From: Candidatus Eiseniibacteriota bacterium
GTDB taxonomy: Bacteria > Orphanbacterota > Orphanbacteria > Orphanbacterales > Orphanbacteraceae
Reading direction: 5' to 3'
Assembly: GCA_029262235.1 (NCBI GenBank)
Contig: JAJCZU010000004.1
Span: 434,001 to 498,000 of the forward strand
Length of the DNA: 64,000 nucleotides
The notes under the pieces: model-generated
The model's database searches: none
What the model saw: the letters and a program-made list of their open reading frames with translations, nothing else
Told to the model about the DNA's origin: nothing
In this document: in pieces, positions 8,134 through 15,903 of the stretch
Layout of the letters: each line of letters starts with the position of its first letter
Position numbering within the stretch: the first letter of the stretch is position 1
Made by a program: the position numbers and the translations under genes

Positions 8134-10809
8134 ATGATTACGCCCGGTACGAAACTCGGTCATTACGAAATCGAAGGTTCCATCGGCGCCGGCGGCATGG
8201 GCGAAGTCTATCGCGCACGCGACGTGCGTCTCGACCGGACGGTCGCGATCAAAGTGCTCCCGTCGCACCTCTCCGAGAACCAGGATCTGCGCGACCGCTT
8301 CGACCGCGAAGCCAGGACGATATCGAACCTGCAGCATCCGAACATCTGCGCGCTCCACGATGTGGGTCACGAGAACGGCGTCGACTTTCTCGTAATGGAA
8401 TATCTCCAAGGGGAGACGCTGGCGGAGCGCCTCATGAAGGGCCCGCTTCCGGCGAACGACCTGCTCCCTGTCGCCGCCCAGATCGCGAGCGCGCTCGACG
8501 CCGCGCACAAGAACGGCGTTGTGCACCGCGACTTGAAGCCGGGGAATGTCATCCTCACGCGCGCGGGCGCGAAGCTGCTCGACTTCGGCCTCGCGAAGAT
8601 CGCGGGCGGAACCGGGGGCGGCATTCCCGACTCGTCGTCTTCGTTCACGCAGCTCGCGACGGGCGTTCCCGAGTCGGCGCCGCTCACGGAAAAGGGCACC
8701 ATTCTCGGCACGTTCCAGTACATGGCGCCCGAGCAGCTCGAAGGGAAAGAGGCCGACGTGCGGAGCGATATCTTTTCGTTCGGCGCGCTGCTCTACGAAG
8801 GGGCGACGGGACGCAAGGCGTTCACGGGCGACAGTCAGGCGAGCCTGATCGTGTCGATCATGACGTCGCAGCCGCAGTCGATCACCACGATTCAGCCGAT
8901 GACGCCGCCGGCGCTCGACCGCCTGATCCGCACGTGCCTCGAAAAAGACCCCGAAAATCGCTGGCAGACCGCGCACGATGTCGCGCTGCAGCTCAAGGGG
9001 ATTCAGGAGGGGGGTTCCGAGCTCGGCGTCCCGAAACCCGTTGCCGCGAAGCGAAAGAGCAACGCGCGCGCCGGCTGGATTGTGGCCGCGCTCGCGTCGA
9101 TCGCCGCACTGGCGATGGCCGCCATTCACTTTCTGGCACCCGCGCCGCCCGAACCGTACGCGATCCGATCCATGATCCTGATCCCCGAGACCATCACGTC
9201 AATCGGTTCGCCCCGTATCTCGCCTGACGGTCGCTATATCGCGTTCAATGGCAACCACGGGATCGGTGAGTCGCAGATCTGGGTTCGCCCGCTCGAAGGA
9301 GACGAGGCATATCCGCTCCCCGGGACTGACGGCGCACGCCGGCCGTTCTGGTCGCCCGACAGCCGGTTCATCGGCTTTTTCGCAGACGGGAAACTGAAGC
9401 GCATTCCTGTTGCCGGTGGACCACCGCTCACGCTCTGCGAATTCGCGCGCGGGGCGGACGGCGCCTGGGGGGACGGGTGGATTCTGTTCGACGGAACGAC
9501 CGGCGACTCTCTCATGGCCGTTCCCGATGCGGGCGGCGCGATTCGCGGCGCATCCGTCCTCGACAGGGAAAGAGGCAGCACGGGCGACGGCTGGCCGTTC
9601 TTTCTGCCGGACGGGGAACAGTTCGTCTACATCAAATTGTACGAGGAGGCGAACGAGATTCATCTCGGGCGGATCGGTTCGACAGAAACGAAACTGCTGA
9701 CGCTCGGCGAGTCCCGCCTGGAGTATGTGGATCCCGGGTACCTGATCTATGAGAGGAACGGCACGCTTCTCGCGCATCCGTTCGACGCGAAGCGCGGCGA
9801 ACTCACGGGCGATCCATTCGCGCTCGCGGAGGGAATCGGCACGGGCGGGCGCGGTCTCGCACACTTCTCCGGTTCCGCGAACGGCATTCTGATCTTCGCG
9901 CAGGATGTTTCATCCGACCAGAAAATCCTGCGCGTTGATCGTGCGGGTCGCGTTCTCGATTCTTTCGGCGAGCCGGGGATCTACATGTCACCCGCTCTCT
10001 CCCCGGACGGACGGCGGCTCGCGTACGAACACCCTCTTTCCACGAACACCTCGCTCCGCGATATCTGGATCATGGATCTCGATCGAAACGTTTCGTCACG
10101 ATTCACGTTCGGCGAGGCGAACTTCGGTGCCGTCTGGTCGCCGGACGGAACCGAGATCGCGTTCTGCCGTTCGGTGAACGGGGATGCGAGTCTCTATCGA
10201 AAAAACACGTCCGGCACCGGCGAAGCCAGGTTGATTCGAACGGTCAACAAATTCATGGTTCCCTGTGAGTGGCCGGAGGCTGACATGCTGACCGTGTCGA
10301 CGAACGAGACTCAGAACGAAAACCCGTTCGACATCGGCTATATCTCGGCGAGCGAGTCGGCGGACACGACCATCCACTACTGGACCACGGGACCGTTCGT
10401 CGATGCCTTACCGGCGCTCGCCCCGGACCGGCGCTTCGTAGCCTACATCTCGCTGGAGGCCGGCCGCCCGGAGGTCTTTCTGCTCTCCCTGCAGCAGGGG
10501 GGTGGCAAATGGCAGATTTCGACGAATGGCGGTTCGGAACCCCGGTGGAATCCGGACGGAAGCGAGATATTCTATCTCGGACAGGACGGCAGTTTGTACG
10601 CGGTGCCGGTGGATCTCGCGGATCGTGTTCAGATCGGGGCGCCGCTGGCACTCTTCGAAGCGCCTGTCCAACGCACGAGTACCGCTCGCAATCGCTACGT
10701 CCCCGCGCTCGATGGACAGAGCTTCTATTGCATGGCGCCCATCGAAGCCGAACGCGTGCCGCCGATCAACATGATCGTCAACTGGACCGCCGGGCTCGCG
10801 AAGCGATAG
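8134..10809 (+). CDS. Receptor-like Ser/Thr protein kinase with TolB/PD40-like propeller (paralogue 3)
   Basis: A 891-residue protein starting 3 bases after the previous stop. The kinase domain again has K40, HRDLKPGN D133 and DFG D150. It carries a Gly/Ser-rich insertion in the activation segment (GGTGGGIPDSSSS) that the other two lack, which could alter autophosphorylation. The membrane helix is near 306-326. The propeller is the most divergent of the three. The tail NWTAGLAKR aligns with NWTAEL of the paralogues. It is the last gene of the tandem array; a dyad-repeat element begins 61 bases after its stop. Confidence 0.92.
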   Translation: MITPGTKLGHYEIEGSIGAGGMGEVYRARDVRLDRTVAIKVLPSHLSENQDLRDRFDREARTISNLQHPNICALHDVGHENGVDFLVMEYLQGETLAERLMKGPLPANDLLPVAAQIASALDAAHKNGVVHRDLKPGNVILTRAGAKLLDFGLAKIAGGTGGGIPDSSSSFTQLATGVPESAPLTEKGTILGTFQYMAPEQLEGKEADVRSDIFSFGALLYEGATGRKAFTGDSQASLIVSIMTSQPQSITTIQPMTPPALDRLIRTCLEKDPENRWQTAHDVALQLKGIQEGGSELGVPKPVAAKRKSNARAGWIVAALASIAALAMAAIHFLAPAPPEPYAIRSMILIPETITSIGSPRISPDGRYIAFNGNHGIGESQIWVRPLEGDEAYPLPGTDGARRPFWSPDSRFIGFFADGKLKRIPVAGGPPLTLCEFARGADGAWGDGWILFDGTTGDSLMAVPDAGGAIRGASVLDRERGSTGDGWPFFLPDGEQFVYIKLYEEANEIHLGRIGSTETKLLTLGESRLEYVDPGYLIYERNGTLLAHPFDAKRGELTGDPFALAEGIGTGGRGLAHFSGSANGILIFAQDVSSDQKILRVDRAGRVLDSFGEPGIYMSPALSPDGRRLAYEHPLSTNTSLRDIWIMDLDRNVSSRFTFGEANFGAVWSPDGTEIAFCRSVNGDASLYRKNTSGTGEARLIRTVNKFMVPCEWPEADMLTVSTNETQNENPFDIGYISASESADTTIHYWTTGPFVDALPALAPDRRFVAYISLEAGRPEVFLLSLQQGGGKWQISTNGGSEPRWNPDGSEIFYLGQDGSLYAVPVDLADRVQIGAPLALFEAPVQRTSTARNRYVPALDGQSFYCMAPIEAERVPPINMIVNWTAGLAKR

Positions 10810-10869
10810 CCCCGGTCGGTTGACAGTATGCGCTTCGCGCGTGACTAGTGCCTCTGACGACGTGTTTTT

Positions 10870-10941
10870 GGAGTTCACCTTTTGGTTAATTAACCTGACG
10901 GGCATTTAGCCTGGCGGGCAATTAACCTGGAGGTGAACTCC
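10870..10941. repeat. Inverted-repeat-bounded array of 16-bp dyads (copy 1, three dyads)
   Basis: Perfect 11-bp inverted arms GGAGTTCACCT (10870-10880) and AGGTGAACTCC (10931-10941) enclose three dyads at exact 16-bp steps: GGTTAATTAACC (10884), GGGCATTTAGCC (10900) and GGGCAATTAACC (10916). The first is a perfect 12-bp palindrome. The element sits between two convergent genes (stops at 10809 and 11025). A second copy lies at 18625-18734. Confidence 0.9.
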
Positions 10942-11024
10942 CCGATACTTCCATTTTTCCCCTGCCGTTGCGCCGCGCCGACCCGAAGACTTGTGAGGTG
11001 TTCGCGCATGGTCTGCCCCCTTCG

Positions 11025-13406
11025 TCAGCGTTTGAAGCGGACACGGTATTGCCACCGGCGCTCCGGAGCGCTGCAGTTCGCGAACCAGTTCGACAGTTCG
11101 AAGATGATTCCGTAGTAGTCGGCTTCCGGCACGCGACGCCCTTCGTACGTCAAGGAGAACCCCTGTCCGGGGCACTCCGCGAACGGTGCGGATGTCGGCG
11201 GGAGGCCGGTCACGAGATCGATCAGCTCGGTCGACACGACCTCCACATCCTCTCCGATCCGCACCCAGAACTGCACAGTCTTCGAACCCAGGGCCGACAC
11301 GACAGGGCGTACGGGGAAGTCCTCGACCCAGACGGGTTCGTTCCTGATTTCGATCGGTACGAGATCCGTGTCCTCACGGCCGTCGGGCGTCGTGCCGCGA
11401 AGCGCGATTGTCGTTGTCGCGAGCGACTCGCCGCTTTCCTGCACGTAGTGAACCGCGAAGGACCGTTGCGACTTCACGGGCAGTTGAAAGAGCTCGCCGG
11501 TAAATGTCGTGCCGGCTTCGGCAACCCGGAAATACGGGCTGTTCAAGCGAATCGTGATCGTGACGGTCGTGTCGGTATTGTTCGTAAGCGTGAAACGGCC
11601 CGCGTCCCAGGGAAACGAATCGCTTGCGAGGTGCGTGTACGAAGCCGGCTCTTCATACGTCGTCGCTACGAGATCGAAGTATCCGTCGGCGCACCACGGC
11701 GGATCGTTGACCTGTCCATGCAGCACGGGCGTCTGGTGCTCGAGTACTGAGTGATCGGTGAGAATGAGACCGGAGACGCGCCCCTCGTACAGGTTCGTGA
11801 TCTCGTTGTTCTCGACGCGCGCCCGTTCGACGACGGCCTTCGTGAAGAACCCTCCCGGCGTTGTTTCGGTTGCGATCGCGTACGCCATCGCTCCCGCCCT
11901 CGATGTCTCGGCGATCCCGGAGGAAGCGGCGATACGATAGTCATATTCGCGAATCAGCGGCTCGAGGCGCAGCGCGAACCGTTCCGCGAAACACATGTTG
12001 AGAAAGACACGCAGCTTGCACGCGTACGAGCTCTGGAGACAGAGATCGTGTACCTGCCACGTGTCCTGAAACTCCGTGTGCCGGATGAAGAAGCGCGGCT
12101 CGCTCTCTTTCGCTCCGTGCGCGGTGACGAACACGATCAGCGTGCTCTCACGGTTCTCCTCTTCGAGCCGACGCTTGATTTCGGCGTTGAAGGCTTCGAA
12201 CGCGAGCTTGTACGGGCTCTCATGGTGAGGTACATACGGAGTTTCGGCGAGATCGACTGCCGCGATCTGGGGAGCGGGGATTCCCTGCGCGAGGGCCCAT
12301 TCCCGAAATGCGCGCAGATCGCCGCGGAAATCCGAACGGGAATCGCCCTTCAATATGATGACGAACGTGTCCTCGTTCCCGGCGGTCTTGTTCCCGGTCG
12401 CATTGCGTGCGCCCGTGGCCGTGAACGTCGAAGGTCCGGCACCGTGTGCGAACGATTTAGAAAAGGCGTAGTCCGGCAGCTGCACGACCTCGGCGGTCCC
12501 GTTGTACGTCGCGCCGGGCGGAAGGAGGTCGGCGTCGAACGCAGCGGGATCGACGCCGGCGAAGCGTAGATAGTCCGTTTCGCGCATCCAGTGCGGCGCG
12601 TGATTGACCGCCGGGGGCCAGTCTGCTTCGAGCGTGCGCATGTCGCCCGATTGCGCGCCGACGAGGGCGAATCGAACGGGGTGTCCGTAGAGCGCCGACG
12701 GATCCGTGTCGACGAAGAAGAGGTACGAGGGCTCGTTCAGCACGATCGCATCGCCCGCCGGAACGCTCGTGACCGAAGGCACGGCGAAGAGCGACGGGTA
12801 GACGATCGTTCCTTCGGGCAGCGGCTGCAGAGTGCCGACGACGAGATCACCGTCGCCCGCCAGGCCGACCGCGGACGCGGCCGCATCCGTACGCGTGACG
12901 GCGTACTCACGGCCGAGCGCGAACTCCGTGTTCGGGACGCCGGAGAACGCGATCGACAGATCGTCGCTCCCCGAGGCGCTCCCCGGCAGCGTGACCGTCA
13001 GGAGCAGCGCCCCCGCGGGCAGATCCGTGATTCGGAACGAACCGTCTGCGGTGGTCGTTCCGCCGGCGATCGGATCGTCGTTCCGCCGGATTGTGATGGT
13101 CGCGCCGGTAACCGGCGTCGACCCCGCGGGTGCGTCGACGGGGCTCGCCACGAGCCGCGCTTCGCCTGCCTTGCCGGCACCCGGCTGTTCGAACACGTAT
13201 CCCGTCACCGTCGCGCCCGTCGTCGCGGTTGCGACCGGAATATTGCCGCCGAATCCTTCGTCGCCGCCGGGTTCGGGGTCCGTCACGCCGCAACCCGACT
13301 GGAAGAGCGCGATGGTGAACGCGAGGCCGAGCGCGAGGGACGCTCCATGGCGCGCGGTGCCTGGTCCGGTATTGTCATTCGTCATTCTCGTTTGATTCTG
13401 TTTCAT
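11025..13406 (-). CDS. Exported caspase-fold (clan CD) peptidase-like protein, probable lipoprotein
   Basis: A 793-residue protein. ATG 13406 overlaps the upstream TPR gene's TGA as ATGA, indicating translational coupling. The N-terminus has a hydrophobic signal ending FQSGC (Cys39), an imperfect lipobox. Residues ~62-140 resemble a carboxypeptidase-regulatory-like beta domain. Residues ~345-510 look like a caspase fold: a first strand DTFVIILKG, a strand plus His in STLIVFVTAHGA (H430), and a strand plus Cys in KLRVFLNMCFA (C472), 42 residues apart as in clan CD enzymes. The C-terminal part is beta-rich and Ig-like. Protease activity is inferred from the dyad. The substrate is unknown, but the DUF1521 protein and chaperone-like protein of the same operon are candidate partners. 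Confidence 0.75.
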   Translation of the reverse strand: MKQNQTRMTNDNTGPGTARHGASLALGLAFTIALFQSGCGVTDPEPGGDEGFGGNIPVATATTGATVTGYVFEQPGAGKAGEARLVASPVDAPAGSTPVTGATITIRRNDDPIAGGTTTADGSFRITDLPAGALLLTVTLPGSASGSDDLSIAFSGVPNTEFALGREYAVTRTDAAASAVGLAGDGDLVVGTLQPLPEGTIVYPSLFAVPSVTSVPAGDAIVLNEPSYLFFVDTDPSALYGHPVRFALVGAQSGDMRTLEADWPPAVNHAPHWMRETDYLRFAGVDPAAFDADLLPPGATYNGTAEVVQLPDYAFSKSFAHGAGPSTFTATGARNATGNKTAGNEDTFVIILKGDSRSDFRGDLRAFREWALAQGIPAPQIAAVDLAETPYVPHHESPYKLAFEAFNAEIKRRLEEENRESTLIVFVTAHGAKESEPRFFIRHTEFQDTWQVHDLCLQSSYACKLRVFLNMCFAERFALRLEPLIREYDYRIAASSGIAETSRAGAMAYAIATETTPGGFFTKAVVERARVENNEITNLYEGRVSGLILTDHSVLEHQTPVLHGQVNDPPWCADGYFDLVATTYEEPASYTHLASDSFPWDAGRFTLTNNTDTTVTITIRLNSPYFRVAEAGTTFTGELFQLPVKSQRSFAVHYVQESGESLATTTIALRGTTPDGREDTDLVPIEIRNEPVWVEDFPVRPVVSALGSKTVQFWVRIGEDVEVVSTELIDLVTGLPPTSAPFAECPGQGFSLTYEGRRVPEADYYGIIFELSNWFANCSAPERRWQYRVRFKR

Positions 13407-13996
13407 CGCTCGTTCGTCCGCGCGCTGCGGACCGCCTCCATTTCGGAAAGAACGACCGTCGCGATCGCCCGTGCGCGCCGCGCCGACGTGTGGCCGCCGT
13501 CCGGGTCGAGTTCGGCGACCTTCGCGAAGTCGTCGGCCGCTTCGCCCAGACGTCCGAGAAGGACACGGACTTCGCCTCGATTCGAGCGCGCGGCGATTGC
13601 AAACGGATTCACGTCGAGCGCGCGGCTGAAGTACGCATCGGCGGCTTCGAGGTCGTCCTCGCGCTGTGCGATGCATCCGAGCGCCGTAAGGAAGTACGCG
13701 TCGAACGGATCGAGCGCATGCAGCCCCTCGAAGACGTTGCGTGCACGGTCGAGGCGCCCTTCTTCAAAGAGAGCGAACCCTCTCTGCGCCATCTCGTACT
13801 GCTCTTCCTTGGAGATCCCCTCGAGATCGCCGAGCGTCAGGTCGCCGGTCAGGAACCGTTTCGTCTGCTCGGGCGACCACGCGGTGACCGTCGCTCCCGC
13901 TTCCCGCGCCGCGGCCCGCATCGCGGGCGTCGCTTCAGGGGCTTCTTGATTCAGAATGTTCGGTTCTCGATTAAGAATGTTCGTTCGGTTCGTCAT
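13403..13996 (-). CDS. TPR protein resembling class II type III secretion chaperones (LcrH/SycD-like)
   Basis: A 197-residue protein with AAGGA 8 nt before its ATG. After a ~45-residue Asn/Gln-rich leader comes a short helix ending FLTGDLTLGDLEGIS. Three tandem TPRs follow (about 66-99, 100-133 and 134-167). The first contains FALFEEGRLDRARNVFEGL followed by LDPFDAYFLTALGCIAQ, the same layout and length as the LcrH/SycD/IpgC family. Those proteins hold secreted translocators in the cytoplasm. No type III secretion gene is visible in the window, so it may instead be a general TPR adaptor. The leader contains a short duplication (TNILNRE / PNILNQE). It lies 55 bases after the DUF1521 gene and overlaps the caspase-fold gene by 4 bases. 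Confidence 0.65.
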   Translation of the reverse strand: MTNRTNILNREPNILNQEAPEATPAMRAAAREAGATVTAWSPEQTKRFLTGDLTLGDLEGISKEEQYEMAQRGFALFEEGRLDRARNVFEGLHALDPFDAYFLTALGCIAQREDDLEAADAYFSRALDVNPFAIAARSNRGEVRVLLGRLGEAADDFAKVAELDPDGGHTSARRARAIATVVLSEMEAVRSARTNER

Positions 13997-14051
13997 GATT
14001 TTGATCCTTTCTGTATAAATGATTGCGTTTCGTGCTTCGTTGTTTGCTTCG

Positions 14052-15125
14052 TTACACGCTGAGTTGATGGGAAAGGCCGCCGCGCATGGCGTGGTGGGCC
14101 AGGATTTCGTGCGCCAGCGCCTGCACGGCGCTCCAGACGGACCCGAGACTCGGGAACGTATGGCCCGTTCCGCCGAACCATCCGGGGAACGGCATGCGGT
14201 CGGAGACGCCGGGGTCGTTCGAAAGGAATCGCGTCAACCCTTCGCGGGTCTCCTCAGGCGCCCAGCGTCCGACCTGTTCGCCGAGCTGCGCGCGCAGTCC
14301 GTTCCCCCAGGCGTCGCTGCCGACGGCGGGGCGCAGTTCGGGCGCGACGAAGTACGGCTTGGTTCCGTCGACCGTCTGGGAGTACGCGTTGTCCTTCATC
14401 TGAGAACCGGTGACTTCACCCGCGATGCGGCCGTTATTCGATTTGTACCAGCGCACGTCCTTGCTCGAACCGCCGAGCACGTAAGTGTCCCTGCTCCGGT
14501 TTTCCGCGACGTGCTCGCTGCGCCAGTCGTAGCCGTCGCCGCTCACGTCGCCGACCTTCACCTGCGCCGTGTCGAGACCGAGGGCCTGGACGCGGTCGTT
14601 GCCGTTCACGATCGTCAGGTTCTTCGTTACCGAGGCGCCGGTTTCGGATGTCGTTTTCGCGTAGATCAGCGTGCCGTCCGGGAGCCGAAAATCGGAGCTC
14701 TTCGTGAAATCCCACTTTCCGCCGTCCTTCTCGTAGACGTGCGGATCCCCCCAGACCTGCGTCAGCGGGTTCTCGCTGAACTTCTGGCCTGGGCCGTACA
14801 CGCGGAACTGGTTCGGCTGAGGGACGACCGTGTACCCGCCGGCGGTCCGGATCGAGCCCTTCGGAAACCCTTCCGGGTCCTTCGTGAGACCTTTGCCCGC
14901 GGGCGCTCCGCAATGCTCCATTTCCGGAGCGGGCAGCGAGCCGCAGCGCGGCAGCGAATCGAGGCAGTGACGCGACTGCCGGATCGCGGCCGGTGTCGCG
15001 AGCCACGGGCATGTCGCGAGTTTGATGACGACGGCGGGGGCGGCGGCCGCGTGCGAGCGACAGAACCCGCTCGCCATAGACTCGTAAATGCTTAGGTTTA
15101 ATGTGTTTGTGCGTGTGACGTTCAT
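14052..15125 (-). CDS. DUF1521 (metal-ion-inducible autocleavage, NopE-like) protein
   Basis: A 357-residue protein. ATG 15125 has GAGGAG 8 nt upstream. Residues ~98-235 match DUF1521, the calcium-inducible self-cleavage domain of the Bradyrhizobium type III effectors NopE1/NopE2: WGDPHVYEKDGGKWDF, then FRLPDGTLIYAKT and a TIVNG/VSGDGYDW region. Known members cleave the Asp-Pro bond in GD-PHVD. Here the motif is GDPHVY, so D127-P128 is the predicted scissile bond and the sixth residue differs. The N-terminal ~90 residues are Cys-rich (C22, C39, C54, C61, C72) without an obvious signal peptide. The C-terminal ~100 residues contain Trp/Gly-rich FPGWFGGTGHTFPSLGS. It is first of three genes in the operon and diverges from an ECF sigma factor. 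Confidence 0.75.
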   Translation of the reverse strand: MNVTRTNTLNLSIYESMASGFCRSHAAAAPAVVIKLATCPWLATPAAIRQSRHCLDSLPRCGSLPAPEMEHCGAPAGKGLTKDPEGFPKGSIRTAGGYTVVPQPNQFRVYGPGQKFSENPLTQVWGDPHVYEKDGGKWDFTKSSDFRLPDGTLIYAKTTSETGASVTKNLTIVNGNDRVQALGLDTAQVKVGDVSGDGYDWRSEHVAENRSRDTYVLGGSSKDVRWYKSNNGRIAGEVTGSQMKDNAYSQTVDGTKPYFVAPELRPAVGSDAWGNGLRAQLGEQVGRWAPEETREGLTRFLSNDPGVSDRMPFPGWFGGTGHTFPSLGSVWSAVQALAHEILAHHAMRGGLSHQLSV

Positions 15126-15312
15126 TTTCTCTGCTCCTCGATTGAAGGGTTGTGATTTCTCGAACGCGCGGGGCGCGCTTCTCTCTCTTGCCCCTACACA
15201 CGCAATCGATCGCCCGCATGTGCAGAAGTTTTTTCACGCGAATGCGAAGAAGTTTCCTGGCCTGAATGCTACGATCGGGTCTCCGGCACCCCGACCCCGC
15301 CCGGAGGTACGC

Positions 15313-15903
15313 ATGCCCGCGCACGATCCCGCGTCCGACATCACACAGATCCTGCTCCGCATACGGGGCGATGATCCCGACTCGCGCCAGGCGGTGGATC
15401 GCCTGTACGTGGTGGTTTACGCGGAACTCAGGCGGGTAGCGGGCGGACTCATGAAGACCGATCGCAGCGACCACACGCTGCAGCCGACTGCGCTCGTTCA
15501 CGAGGCGTATCTGAAGCTGATTGATCCGAAACACGCGAAGTGGGAGAACCGGGCCCATTTCTTCGGCGTTGCGGCGAAGGCGATGCGGAACGTGTTGATC
15601 GATTATGCGCGTCGGCGGACGAGTGCGAAGCGGGGAGGGGGTGAGCGGCCTCTTTCGCTCGATGACGCGGTGGAGGTCGGATTCGTCGTCGACGACGAGA
15701 TTCTGTCTCTGAACCGGGCGCTCGACAAACTGGCGACGGAAGACGAACGCATGGCACGCGTCGTCGAGCTCCGCATCTTCGCGGGCCTCACGATGCAGGA
15801 AGTGGCGGACGCGCTGTCGGTCTCGAAGCGGACGGCCGACAGTGACTGGCGCGTCGCACGTCTCTGGCTGGCGCGGGAGATGGACGAGGCGACTTCCGAA
15901 TGA
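15313..15903 (+). CDS. ECF-type RNA polymerase sigma factor
   Basis: A 196-residue protein. ATG 15313 has GGAGG 6 nt upstream. Region 2 contains YVVVYAELRRVAGGLM and LVHEAYLKL; region 4 contains RVVELRIFAGLTMQEVADAL and the helix SVSKRTADSDWRVARLWL. This matches the sigma-70 ECF subgroup often encoded beside Ser/Thr kinases in Planctomycetes, Acidobacteria and Gemmatimonadota. The downstream kinase gene starts inside its stop (ATGA, 15900-15903), so the two proteins are likely made together. No anti-sigma factor is adjacent; the partner kinase is the obvious candidate regulator, by inference. Confidence 0.92.
   Translation: MPAHDPASDITQILLRIRGDDPDSRQAVDRLYVVVYAELRRVAGGLMKTDRSDHTLQPTALVHEAYLKLIDPKHAKWENRAHFFGVAAKAMRNVLIDYARRRTSAKRGGGERPLSLDDAVEVGFVVDDEILSLNRALDKLATEDERMARVVELRIFAGLTMQEVADALSVSKRTADSDWRVARLWLAREMDEATSE

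Noticed and set aside
7537-9129. Long open frame on the minus strand (530 codons) across two kinase genes
   Set aside because: Arg/His/Asp-rich translation without any domain, lying entirely opposite strong kinase coding sequence; typical of antisense frames in GC-rich DNA.
10906-11175. 89-codon minus-strand ORF spanning the dyad element and the end of the caspase-fold gene
   Set aside because: It runs over the repeat and is out of frame with the clear CDS; no ribosome site or domain.
13403-15125. A complete type III secretion locus
   Set aside because: Only a chaperone-like and an effector-like gene are visible. No ring, ATPase, needle or export gene is in the window.
15126-15312. Riboswitch or structured leader between the DUF1521 operon and the sigma gene
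   Set aside because: No conserved riboswitch core or long stem could be recognised by eye.
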